A stretch of 5,861 bases of DNA from CALKWS01 sp048594865 (GTDB taxonomy: Bacteria; Actinomycetota; Actinomycetes; Actinomycetales; Beutenbergiaceae): contig JBMDWZ010000013.1 of NCBI GenBank assembly GCA_048594865.1, forward strand, positions 1-5,861, given 5' to 3'. Position 1 is the stretch's first letter; the number at the start of each line of letters is the position of its first letter. The notes under the pieces were generated by a model. It was not told the DNA's origin. It saw nothing but the letters and a program-made list of their open reading frames with translations, and made no database searches. Made by a program: the position numbers and the translations under genes. Shown piece by piece: positions 1-5,802 of this stretch.

Positions 1-510
1 GCGGCCCGGATGCGTACCCGTGATCCCGAGGCAGCGTGGACCGAGGTCGCCAAGGCCAAGGGCCTCACCGCCAAAGCCCTGCAAGACACCCGACAGTGGG
101 TGCGGGCACTGCGGCCGCTCCCGCAGGGGACGCCGGTGGACTCCCGGGCGCTGAACCAACTCGCAGAATCCTTCGCCGCTGCCGGGCTCACCGTGCGGTT
201 CACCTCCAGTGGGCCGGAGGACTCCTTCGATATCGCCACTCAGCAGGTGCTATACCGGACCATGCAAGAGGGCCTGACCAACGCCGTGCGTCACTCCCAC
301 GCGGCCACCGTCGATGCCAGCCTCACCGTGGAGGCCGGACGGGTGCGCTTGGCGATCAGGGACGACGGCGATCCCGGCCCGATAGCAGAAGGGTTCGGGC
401 TGAGCTCATTACGAGAGCGGGCGCAGTCCCTGGGCGGTACCTTGCGGATCGATACCGACTCTGGCTTCACCATGACCATCGACCTACCCGTAGTTCGGGA
501 GAACGCATGA
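1..510 (+). CDS. Sensor histidine kinase, NarL/DesK (HPK7) type, C-terminal part (5' end outside window)
   Basis: This is the C-terminal part of a two-component sensor kinase, which would autophosphorylate on a histidine and pass the phosphate to the regulator encoded next to it. The frame is open from base 1, so the sensor region and the phosphorylated-His motif lie upstream of the window. Codons 4 to about 40 resemble the second helix of a HisKA_3 dimerisation domain, ending in a typical WVRALRPL segment. Codons about 80-163 form an HATPase_c domain. Its N-box is QEGLTNAVRHSHA (Glu at codon 90, Asn at codon 94), the G1 box is DDGDPGP, and the G2 region is GFGLSSLRERAQSLGG. The G1 box carries an extra Asp-Pro relative to the common DDGxG form. 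The ATG at base 10 is only an internal Met. The TGA overlaps the ATG of the response regulator (ATGA), so the two are translationally coupled. The stimulus cannot be inferred. Confidence 0.9.
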   Translation, partial: AARMRTRDPEAAWTEVAKAKGLTAKALQDTRQWVRALRPLPQGTPVDSRALNQLAESFAAAGLTVRFTSSGPEDSFDIATQQVLYRTMQEGLTNAVRHSHAATVDASLTVEAGRVRLAIRDDGDPGPIAEGFGLSSLRERAQSLGGTLRIDTDSGFTMTIDLPVVRENA

Positions 511-1145
511 TTACCGTGTTATTGGTGGACGATCACGCCCTGGTTCGTGGCGGGCTGCGCACCCTCATCGAAGCCGAAGCGGATATGGAAGTAGTGGGGG
601 AGGCAGGGGACGGCCTTGAGGCGCTCGAGATTTTGGCTCAGTTGGCACCAGATGTGGCCCTCATCGATGCTCGGATGCCCAGGATGGACGGCGTGGCGCT
701 CATTGAGCAGATCACCACCGACCATCCGCAGGTGCAGACGGTTTTGCTGACCACCTTCGACCAAGAGGAGTACGTGTTTGGTGCGCTGCGGGCCGGCGCT
801 CGCGGGCACTTTCTCAAGGACACCGATCCCGACGATCTGCTCGCCGGCATCCGGCGGGCTGCGGCCGGCCAGTCGGTGCTCGGTGAGGCCGCCACCGACC
901 GACTGATCGCGCACCTACGGCACGAGCCACTCACCAACTCCTTCGACGGCGTCGAGCACCTGACCGAGCGGGAACTAGATATCTCCCGGCAGGTGGCGGC
1001 GGGCCTGAGCAACCGAGAGATCGCCAAGGCCCAGCACATCACCGAGGGCACGGTGAAAAACCACGTCTCGGCCGCCCTGCGAAAGCTGGGACTGGCCGAC
1101 CGAACGCAACTCGCGCTGCGGGTCAGCGGCCGGGCGGTCGATTAA
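507..1145 (+). CDS. Response regulator, NarL/FixJ family (REC + LuxR-type HTH)
   Basis: This is a cytosolic DNA-binding response regulator of 212 residues, the usual length for the NarL/FixJ family. The receiver domain spans residues 1 to about 118. It has the acidic pair Asp8-Asp9 (VDDH), the phospho-acceptor Asp54 (LIDARMPRMDG), the switch Thr82 and the conserved Lys104 (FLKD). The LuxR/GerE helix-turn-helix is at about residues 152-205, with LTERELDISRQVAAGLSN followed by REIAKAQHITEGTVKNHVSAALRKLGL; the TVKNHV recognition helix is typical. The start is the ATG that overlaps the kinase stop codon, and it places the first beta strand (MITVLLVDDH) exactly at the N-terminus. An in-frame open frame continues upstream inside the kinase gene, but its translation is unrelated to any receiver domain. 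It probably responds to the adjacent kinase; target genes cannot be read from the sequence. It runs convergently toward the minus-strand gene 32 bases away. Confidence 0.95.
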   Translation: MITVLLVDDHALVRGGLRTLIEAEADMEVVGEAGDGLEALEILAQLAPDVALIDARMPRMDGVALIEQITTDHPQVQTVLLTTFDQEEYVFGALRAGARGHFLKDTDPDDLLAGIRRAAAGQSVLGEAATDRLIAHLRHEPLTNSFDGVEHLTERELDISRQVAAGLSNREIAKAQHITEGTVKNHVSAALRKLGLADRTQLALRVSGRAVD

Positions 1146-1177
1146 CTATCCGGCCCGGGTGCCGCATCACCGATCTG

Positions 1178-1831
1178 CTAGGCGACCTTCATGTTCCGAA
1201 CGTCGGTCGTGACACCTCGGGCGCCGGCCACGGTCATCAAGGCGCCAACCGCCACGGTGTTCGGGGGAGTGGTGTTGTTGATCTGGCGCACCAGGTGTGG
1301 GCCGGTTCTGCGCAGCGGGTCAAGGCCCGCTTGCGCCAGTCGCCGGTTGACCGCGGCCGGATCGTGCACCCGGACCGCCAAGGTGGAGGTGGAGTTTCCG
1401 GCGCCGCTGCTCTCCAGCGTCTTGGTAGCCAAGACCTCGCTGATGTTAGCGACGAACTTGTCTCGCTCCGCATCGCCGGATTGCACCAGCACGGTGATCT
1501 CGGCGATCTCCTCCCAGCCGAGCAGCCCGGTTTCGGCGAGCTCTAGTCCGTTTTCGTGAGCGACCCAGGCCACTCCGCCGGTCTTGGCGGCGGCACGGCC
1601 AGCGTTCCAGCCGAAGTAGCCGAAGGCGAGTGCGCCAATCGCCGCGACGCCGATAAGGATCAGCAGGTAGTTGGTGCCATCGAGGGTGAAGTACACGATG
1701 GTGCCGATGATCGCCAAGGCCAGGCCGACGGCGGCGAAGATGTAGTTCATTCGCCTCGCCTTGGCAATCGCGGCAGCGTCGTAATCCACGCGCATGGGCA
1801 GGGGGATAGTGGGGTAGCCGGGCTGGGTCAT
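1178..1831 (-). CDS. Hypothetical membrane protein, two TM segments plus a soluble, possibly PH-like domain
   Basis: I do not recognise this 217-residue protein. Residues 1-28 form a hydrophilic N-terminus with a basic stretch (AKARR) just before the membrane. Two hydrophobic helices follow at about 30-49 and 55-74, joined by a very short loop (LDGTN). The Asn-Ala-Gly-Arg-Ala-Ala-Ala-Lys stretch after helix two is basic, so both ends are predicted cytosolic. Residues about 86-217 are soluble. The pattern AWVAHENGLELAETGLLGWEEIAEITV resembles the first strands of bacterial PH-like (DUF304-type) domains, in which a glycine-rich turn is followed by a W-x-x-I motif; this is inference. The start at 1831 is preceded by AGAGGA on the minus strand (1835-1840), close to the ATG. 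The next Met, residue 13, has no such site. Codon bias looks native. The gene converges with the two-component operon and diverges from ilvB, so no operon partner suggests a role. Confidence 0.8.
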   Translation of the reverse strand: MTQPGYPTIPLPMRVDYDAAAIAKARRMNYIFAAVGLALAIIGTIVYFTLDGTNYLLILIGVAAIGALAFGYFGWNAGRAAAKTGGVAWVAHENGLELAETGLLGWEEIAEITVLVQSGDAERDKFVANISEVLATKTLESSGAGNSTSTLAVRVHDPAAVNRRLAQAGLDPLRRTGPHLVRQINNTTPPNTVAVGALMTVAGARGVTTDVRNMKVA

Positions 1832-2085
1832 GGTTCCTCTGTGATGGTGAGGGGACGCGCGGCGGGTTTGCCGCGGTCGTCCGGTGAAGTGGGGAGTGAT
1901 CGCAGTAAACCCCGTGCGATACAGAAGGAACTATCGGGCACGCGGGTATTGCCGGGCAATGGGCACCGCTACCCACGCGAGCGCGCCCGGGTCGAGACCC
2001 GAGGTGCACCGGATGTGGCTCGGCCGGGCCTACCGCACTCGCCGTGTCCATATTCTGAAGCCGTGGCCCACTATGTGAGACGCGG
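1832..2085. other. Intergenic region without a supported gene; overlapping inverted repeats
   Basis: This stretch separates the minus-strand membrane protein gene from the ilv leader. I see no convincing gene, tRNA or known riboswitch in it. Several inverted repeats cluster between 1911 and 2001. Bases 1913-1921 can pair with 1932-1942, with a two-base bulge and a ten-base loop. Bases 1948-1952 pair with 1956-1960 (ATTGC/GCAAT, three-base loop), nested within 1941-1948 pairing with 1970-1979. Bases 1988-1993 pair with 1996-2001 (CGGGTC/GACCCG). The promoter of the minus-strand gene must lie here, but no clear TANNNT box on that strand was found near its start. Confidence 0.5.
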
Positions 2086-2122
2086 TTGTGGAGCATGGGT
2101 GGCGCCGGGATACCATCGCATC
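2086..2122 (+). promoter_or_regulatory. Candidate promoter of the ilv leader/ilvBNC operon
   Basis: TACCAT at 2111-2116 matches the actinobacterial TANNNT -10 pattern and agrees with TATAAT at four of six positions. A possible -35 element, TTGTGG, lies at 2086-2091, giving a 19-base spacer, somewhat long but usable for vegetative actinobacterial promoters. A start site six to seven bases after the -10 box would fall at 2122-2124, that is on the ATG of the leader peptide. A second -10-like box, TATTCT at 2051-2056, has no visible -35 and would give a longer leader. The call rests on motif matching and position only. Confidence 0.42.
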
Positions 2123-2179
2123 ATGCAGTACGGATCGATTCGACTTGTCGTAGTTCTTCGCGCGGGCGCGAGGGACTGA
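2123..2179 (+). CDS. ilv operon leader peptide (attenuator peptide, 18 aa)
   Basis: This short gene encodes MQYGSIRLVVVLRAGARD and ends at TGA 2177-2179. Residues 6-12 are Ile-Arg-Leu-Val-Val-Val-Leu, so six of seven consecutive residues are the three end products of the pathway encoded downstream. This is the signature of a translated attenuator: scarcity of charged Ile-, Leu- or Val-tRNA stalls the ribosome here. The codons used (ATT, CTT, GTC, GTA, GTT, CTT) are mostly forms that are uncommon in the GC-rich neighbours, which would sharpen the response. There is no Shine-Dalgarno site at normal spacing before the ATG, and a candidate -10 box lies six bases upstream, so translation may be leaderless. 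The last codons overlap RNA segments that pair in the regulatory hairpins. Translational attenuation of ilvBNC is known in Corynebacterium. The peptide itself is unlikely to have another function. Confidence 0.85.
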   Translation: MQYGSIRLVVVLRAGARD

Positions 2180-2213
2180 CCAAGCCTGATCAGACACCTA
2201 CCGCGCCCCTCGC
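2156..2213 (+). promoter_or_regulatory. Attenuator: protector hairpin and competing antiterminator pairing
   Basis: Four RNA segments can form mutually exclusive pairs. Segment 1 (2156-2162) pairs with segment 2 (2167-2173) as a protector hairpin, with TCGCG/CGCGA at its core and a four-base CGGG loop. Segment 2 (2168-2174, GCGAGGG) is also perfectly complementary to segment 3 (2207-2213, CCCTCGC), a seven-pair antiterminator that takes away the 5' arm of the terminator. An alternative seven-pair antiterminator joins 2164-2170 (GGGCGCG) with 2202-2208. A ribosome stalled on the Leu-Val-Val-Val-Leu codons would cover segment 1 and free segment 2 for antitermination. A ribosome reaching the stop codon at 2177 would cover segment 2 and let the terminator form. 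The complementarity is seen directly; the mechanism is inferred from known amino-acid operon attenuators. Confidence 0.75.
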
Positions 2214-2240
2214 CAAGCACACAGGCCGAGGGGCTTTTTT
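2205..2240 (+). terminator. Intrinsic terminator of the ilv attenuator
   Basis: GCCCCTCG at 2205-2212 pairs perfectly with CGAGGGGC at 2227-2234, and is followed at once by six T (2235-2240). Two further C-G pairs (2213-2214 with 2224-2225) can extend the stem past a bulged C, leaving a loop of about nine bases. The hairpin lies between the leader stop codon and the ilvB ribosome binding site, so read-through decides expression of the whole operon. The 3' arm repeats the CGAGGG found at the end of the leader gene (2169-2174), which is the basis of the competing pairing. Confidence 0.92.
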
Positions 2241-2267
2241 CTGTCCATCCGAACGTCAGGAGGAGCG

Positions 2268-4109
2268 ATGGCCAAGGTTCCACACCCCGCGCCGCCGCGA
2301 CCACACCCGCCCAAAACGACGTTGAGCCCAGCCCTTGAGGTAGCGCCTAGCGTCGGTGAGCCCATGACCGGTGCGAAGGCCGTAGTCAGGGCGCTCGAGG
2401 AGACCGGGACCGACGTCGTCTTCGGCATTCCCGGTGGTGCGATCCTCCCGGTCTACGACCCGCTGTTCGACTCCACTCGGCTGCGCCACATCCTGGTGCG
2501 CCACGAGCAGGGCGCGGGCCACGCTGCCTCGGGTTACGCCCACGCCTCGGGCCGAGTGGGCGTATGTATGGCCACCTCCGGTCCCGGAGCGACCAACCTG
2601 GTCACCGCCTTGGCCGATGCGCACATGGACTCAATTCCGATGGTCGCTATCACCGGTCAGGTGGCGGCACCGATGATCGGCACCGACGCCTTCCAAGAGG
2701 CCGACATCGTGGGTATCACGATGCCGATCACCAAGCACTCCTTCCTGGTCACAGACCCCGATGACATTCCGGCACGTATCGCCGAGGCCTTCCACATCGC
2801 CTCCACGGGGCGCCCTGGACCGGTGCTGGTAGACATTGCGAAGTCGGCTATGCAGGAACAGACCACGTTCCACTGGCCGCCCACGGAATTCGACATACCC
2901 GGGTACCGCCCGATCACCAAACCGCACAGTAAGCAGGTGCGCGAGGCAGCCCGGCTGCTGGCCACCTCCAGCCGCCCGGTGCTGTATGTGGGCGGTGGGG
3001 CGATCCGTTCCGGCGCGAGCGAAGAGCTGTTGGAACTCACCAACCTCTCCGGTGCGCCGGTGGTCACCACCCTGATGGCGCGCGGTGCCTTGCCCGATGC
3101 GCACCCGCAGAACCTGGGCATGCCGGGTATGCACGGCACCGTTCCCGCGGTCGCGGCGCTGCAGAAGGCCGACCTGGTGGTGGCACTGGGCGCCCGGTTC
3201 GACGACCGAGTCACCGGCAAGCTGGACTCCTTTGCCCCGGGCGCCACCGTGGTGCACGCCGACATCGACCCGGCGGAAATCTCCAAGAACCGATTCGCCG
3301 ACGTCCCGATCGTCGGGGATCTGAAAGAGATCCTGTCGGAGATGACTCCGGCGCTGGAGCACGAGCAGGCCCAGCACGGCCGTCCGGATCTGGTGGCGTG
3401 GTGGCGGATGCTCGATGGCATGCGTGAGACCTACCCGCTGGGCTGGACTCCCACCGATGACGGGTTGCTCGCACCGCAGCACGTGATCTCTAGGCTCGGT
3501 GAAATCTCCGGACCCGAGGCGATCTACGTGGCCGGCGTGGGCCAGCACCAAATGTGGGCCGCCCAGTTCATCCGGTACCAAAACCCGCGCACCTGGCTGA
3601 ACTCCGGTGGGTTGGGAACCATGGGCTACTCGGTTCCGGCCGCGATGGGCGCTAAGGTCGCCGAGCCAGACGCCCTGGTGTGGGCGATCGACGGCGATGG
3701 CTGCTTCCAGATGACCAACCAAGAGTTGGCCACCTGTGCGATCGAAGGAATTCCGATCAAGATTGCCGTCATCAACAACTCATCGCTGGGCATGGTGCGC
3801 CAGTGGCAGACGCTGTTCTACGACCAGCGCTACTCCCACACCGACCTGAACACCGGCCACGAGACCGTGCGGATCCCGGACTTCGTCAAACTCGCTGAGG
3901 CCTACGGGTGCGTGGGATTGCGGTGCGACAACGCCAAGGACGTGGACGCCACGATCAAGCGCGCCAATGAGATCAACGACCGCCCCGTGGTGGTGGATTT
4001 CGTGGTCAGCGCCGATGCGATGGTGTGGCCGATGGTCGCCGCCGGCGTCTCCAACGATGACATTCAGTACGCCCGGGGCATTACCCCGGACTTCGAGCGC
4101 GACGAGTGA
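2268..4109 (+). CDS. ilvB: Acetohydroxyacid (acetolactate) synthase, large catalytic subunit
   Basis: IlvB joins two pyruvates to 2-acetolactate (valine and leucine route), or pyruvate and 2-oxobutyrate to 2-aceto-2-hydroxybutyrate (isoleucine route). It uses thiamine diphosphate, Mg2+ and FAD and acts in the cytosol with IlvN. The 613 residues fit the family. Residues 1-31 are a Pro- and Lys-rich extension, common in actinobacterial homologues. The N-terminal ThDP domain spans about 33-200, with FGIPGGAILPVYD and catalytic Glu80 (RHEQGAGHAA). The central FAD-binding domain spans about 220-360 (VALGARFDDRVTGK at 305-318). The C-terminal ThDP domain spans about 400-580, with the metal-binding GDG at 476-478 and Asn503-Asn504 completing the cofactor motif. 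Trp513 in MVRQWQ corresponds to the herbicide-contact tryptophan. The ATG at 2268 follows AGGAGG at 2258-2263 with a four-base spacer. It is the first gene after the attenuator, and its stop lies 13 bases before ilvN. Confidence 0.98.
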   Translation: MAKVPHPAPPRPHPPKTTLSPALEVAPSVGEPMTGAKAVVRALEETGTDVVFGIPGGAILPVYDPLFDSTRLRHILVRHEQGAGHAASGYAHASGRVGVCMATSGPGATNLVTALADAHMDSIPMVAITGQVAAPMIGTDAFQEADIVGITMPITKHSFLVTDPDDIPARIAEAFHIASTGRPGPVLVDIAKSAMQEQTTFHWPPTEFDIPGYRPITKPHSKQVREAARLLATSSRPVLYVGGGAIRSGASEELLELTNLSGAPVVTTLMARGALPDAHPQNLGMPGMHGTVPAVAALQKADLVVALGARFDDRVTGKLDSFAPGATVVHADIDPAEISKNRFADVPIVGDLKEILSEMTPALEHEQAQHGRPDLVAWWRMLDGMRETYPLGWTPTDDGLLAPQHVISRLGEISGPEAIYVAGVGQHQMWAAQFIRYQNPRTWLNSGGLGTMGYSVPAAMGAKVAEPDALVWAIDGDGCFQMTNQELATCAIEGIPIKIAVINNSSLGMVRQWQTLFYDQRYSHTDLNTGHETVRIPDFVKLAEAYGCVGLRCDNAKDVDATIKRANEINDRPVVVDFVVSADAMVWPMVAAGVSNDDIQYARGITPDFERDE

Positions 4110-4122
4110 GGCTGGATTAGAT

Positions 4123-4647
4123 ATGTCCCGACACACCCTCTCGGTATTGGTGGAGAACAAGCCCGGTGTCCTGACCCGGGTGGCGGCGCTGTTCGCACGG
4201 CGCGCGTTCAACATCCACTCTCTGGCCGTTGGTCCCACCGAACACGAAGAGATCTCCCGGATCACCGTGGTGGTTGACGTGGAGTTCAATGCGCTGGAGC
4301 AAGTAACCAAGCAACTGAACAAGCTCGTCAACGTCATCAAGATCGTCGAACTCGCGCCCGAAGCCTCGGTCCAGCGTGAACTGCTGCTGGTCAAGGTCAA
4401 GGCCGATGACGCCTCCCGGACGGCCGTGCTGCAAGTGGTCGAGTTGTTCCGGGCGCACGTCGTTGACGTGGCGGCCGATGCGGTGACCATTGAGGCCACC
4501 GGCGGCGAGCACAAGATCCAGGCACTGCTCACGGCACTTGGGCCCTACGGGGTCCGCGAGATCGTCCAATCCGGGGCGGTCGCTATTTCCCGTGGGTCGC
4601 GTTCGATGACCGACCGGGCCCTGGAGCGCATTGCGCGCAGCGCCTGA
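4123..4647 (+). CDS. ilvN: Acetohydroxyacid synthase, small regulatory subunit
   Basis: This subunit activates the IlvB catalytic subunit and makes it sensitive to end-product inhibition, mainly by valine. Its 174 residues are the usual length for the bacterial small subunit. Residues about 4-76 form an ACT domain (LSVLVENKPGVLTRVAALFA, then RRAFNIHSLAVGPTE). Asn12, Gly15 and Asn30 line up with the valine-contact residues Asn11, Gly14 and Asn29 of E. coli IlvH, so feedback control is expected to be intact. Residues about 85-160 form the C-terminal small-subunit domain (RELLLVKVKADD to YGVREIVQSGAVAISRG). The ATG at 4123 gives the conserved MSRHTLSVLVEN start. Its ribosome site is weak: GAGG at 4108-4111 overlaps the ilvB stop codon, eleven bases before the ATG. 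The frame is open further upstream inside ilvB, but that sequence is unrelated to the family. Close spacing suggests coupled translation with ilvB. Confidence 0.97.
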   Translation: MSRHTLSVLVENKPGVLTRVAALFARRAFNIHSLAVGPTEHEEISRITVVVDVEFNALEQVTKQLNKLVNVIKIVELAPEASVQRELLLVKVKADDASRTAVLQVVELFRAHVVDVAADAVTIEATGGEHKIQALLTALGPYGVREIVQSGAVAISRGSRSMTDRALERIARSA

Positions 4648-4700
4648 TTTACCTCTGATCCATTCGACTGACAAGAAATCCATTACTAAGGAGTGCCACT

Positions 4701-5729
4701 GTGGCTGAGCTGTTCTACGAGGACGACGCCGACCTGTCCCTGATCGCTGCGAAGAAGGTTGCGGTGATCGGGTACGGCAGTCAGGGCCATGCCCACGCGT
4801 TGAACCTGCGGGACTCGGGCGTTGACGTCCGGGTCGGTCTGCGGGAAGGGTCGTCTTCTCGTGCCAAGGCGCAAGATGAGGGCCTGAAGGTCCTAAGCGT
4901 TGGCGAGGCAACCGCCGAAGCCGACGTCGTCGTCGTGCTGGCACCGGACCAGGTGCAGCGCACCGTGTACGCCCAGGAGATTGCACCCAACCTTCGCGAT
5001 GGCGCCACCCTGGTGTTCGGGCACGGATTCAACATCCGCTACGACTTCATCCAGCCCAAGGAAACCGTGGACGTCATCATGGTTGCCCCCAAGGGCCCCG
5101 GACACTTGGTTCGCCGCGAATACGTCGATGGCCGCGGTGTGCCCGTGATCGTCGCCGTGGAGCAGGACCCCTCGGGTACCGCGTGGGATCTGGCGCTGTC
5201 CTATGCGCTGGCGATCGGCGGCTTGCGCGCCGCCGGAATCAAGACCACCTTCACCGAAGAGACCGAGACCGACCTGTTCGGTGAGCAGGCAGTGCTGTGC
5301 GGTGGCGCTTCGCAGCTGGTGCAGTACGGCTTCGAGGTGCTCACCGAAGCCGGCTACCAGCCCGAGGTCGCCTACTTCGAGGTTCTGCACGAGCTCAAGT
5401 TGATCGTGGACCTCATGTACGAAGGCGGCATCGCCAAGCAACGTTGGAGCGTCTCTGACACCGCCGAGTACGGTGACTACGTCTCCGGGCCGCGGGTCAT
5501 CGACCCCTCGGTCAAGGAGAACATGAAGACGGTTCTGGGCGACATCCAGAACGGCGCCTTCGCCAAGCGGTTCATCGATGACCAGGACGCCGGTGGACCG
5601 GAGTTCAAGGCCCTGCGTGAAAAGGGTGAGAAGCACCCGATCGAGGCCACCGGACGCGAACTGCGCAAGCTGTTCGCTTGGGTCAAGCCCACGGACGCCG
5701 ACTACACCGAAGGTTCAGCCGGACGCTGA
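4701..5729 (+). CDS. ilvC: Ketol-acid reductoisomerase (class I)
   Basis: IlvC carries out the second shared step. It isomerises and reduces 2-acetolactate or 2-aceto-2-hydroxybutyrate to the dihydroxy-acids, with Mg2+ and NAD(P)H. At 342 residues it is the short class I form with a single C-terminal knotted domain. The Rossmann domain spans about 1-185, with GYGSQGHAHA at 24-33 and the cofactor-specificity loop VGLREGSSSR at 45-54. Arg48, Ser51 and Ser53 in this loop suggest NADPH preference. His108 (GHGF) and the KGPGH stretch at 131-135 are conserved. The knotted domain holds the metal-binding Asp191 and Glu195 (DLFGEQ), Glu227 and Glu231 (EVLHELK), and the substrate-contacting Ser252. The start is GTG at 4701, chosen because AAGGAG at 4688-4693 is ideally spaced and MAELFYEDDADLSLI is the typical N-terminus. 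It lies 53 bases after ilvN and is the last gene of the operon, followed by a strong terminator. Confidence 0.98.
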   Translation: MAELFYEDDADLSLIAAKKVAVIGYGSQGHAHALNLRDSGVDVRVGLREGSSSRAKAQDEGLKVLSVGEATAEADVVVVLAPDQVQRTVYAQEIAPNLRDGATLVFGHGFNIRYDFIQPKETVDVIMVAPKGPGHLVRREYVDGRGVPVIVAVEQDPSGTAWDLALSYALAIGGLRAAGIKTTFTEETETDLFGEQAVLCGGASQLVQYGFEVLTEAGYQPEVAYFEVLHELKLIVDLMYEGGIAKQRWSVSDTAEYGDYVSGPRVIDPSVKENMKTVLGDIQNGAFAKRFIDDQDAGGPEFKALREKGEKHPIEATGRELRKLFAWVKPTDADYTEGSAGR

Positions 5730-5744
5730 TCGGCGCAGAACCTC

Positions 5745-5792
5745 AAAGAGCGGGCCTCGCAGGTAAATATAACCTGCGAGGCCCGCACTTTT
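5745..5792. terminator. Strong intrinsic terminator after ilvC, probably bidirectional
   Basis: Bases 5750-5764 pair perfectly with 5772-5786, a 15-pair GC-rich stem with the seven-base loop AAATATA. After one A-A mismatch, AAAG at 5745-5748 also pairs with CTTT at 5788-5791, extending the stem by four pairs. On the + strand the hairpin is followed by CTTTTG. On the minus strand it is followed by CTCTTTG, so it could also stop transcription from the right. Its position 15 bases after the ilvC stop and about 10 bases from the stop of an apparent convergent gene fits a shared terminator. Confidence 0.9.
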
Positions 5793-5802
5793 GTCGCCCA
5801 AG

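Noticed and set aside
36..506. Upstream extension of the response regulator frame
   Set aside because: The translation before residue MITVLLVDDH has no receiver-domain similarity and overlaps the well-supported kinase frame.
1130..1158. Hairpin CCGGGC/GCCCGG over the response regulator stop codon as a terminator
   Set aside because: The stem is only about six to eight pairs with a bulge and there is no T tract on either side; it may be chance in GC-rich DNA.
1884..2078. GTG-started 64-codon + strand frame in the intergenic region
   Set aside because: There is no plausible ribosome site, the composition is very basic and unlike a conserved protein, and the frame runs through the inverted repeats.
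1832..2267. T-box or other known riboswitch controlling ilvB
   Set aside because: I see no T-box consensus or specifier loop; the translated leader with branched-chain codons explains the terminator.
2631..3722. Long minus-strand open frame (363 codons) opposite ilvB
   Set aside because: It lies wholly inside a clear ilvB gene, and its translation is rich in His, Arg and Gly, as expected for the antisense of GC-rich coding DNA.
4648..4700. Internal promoter before ilvC
   Set aside because: The gap is A/T-richer than its surroundings, but no convincing -10/-35 pair exists; the best TACTAA candidate overlaps the ilvC Shine-Dalgarno site.
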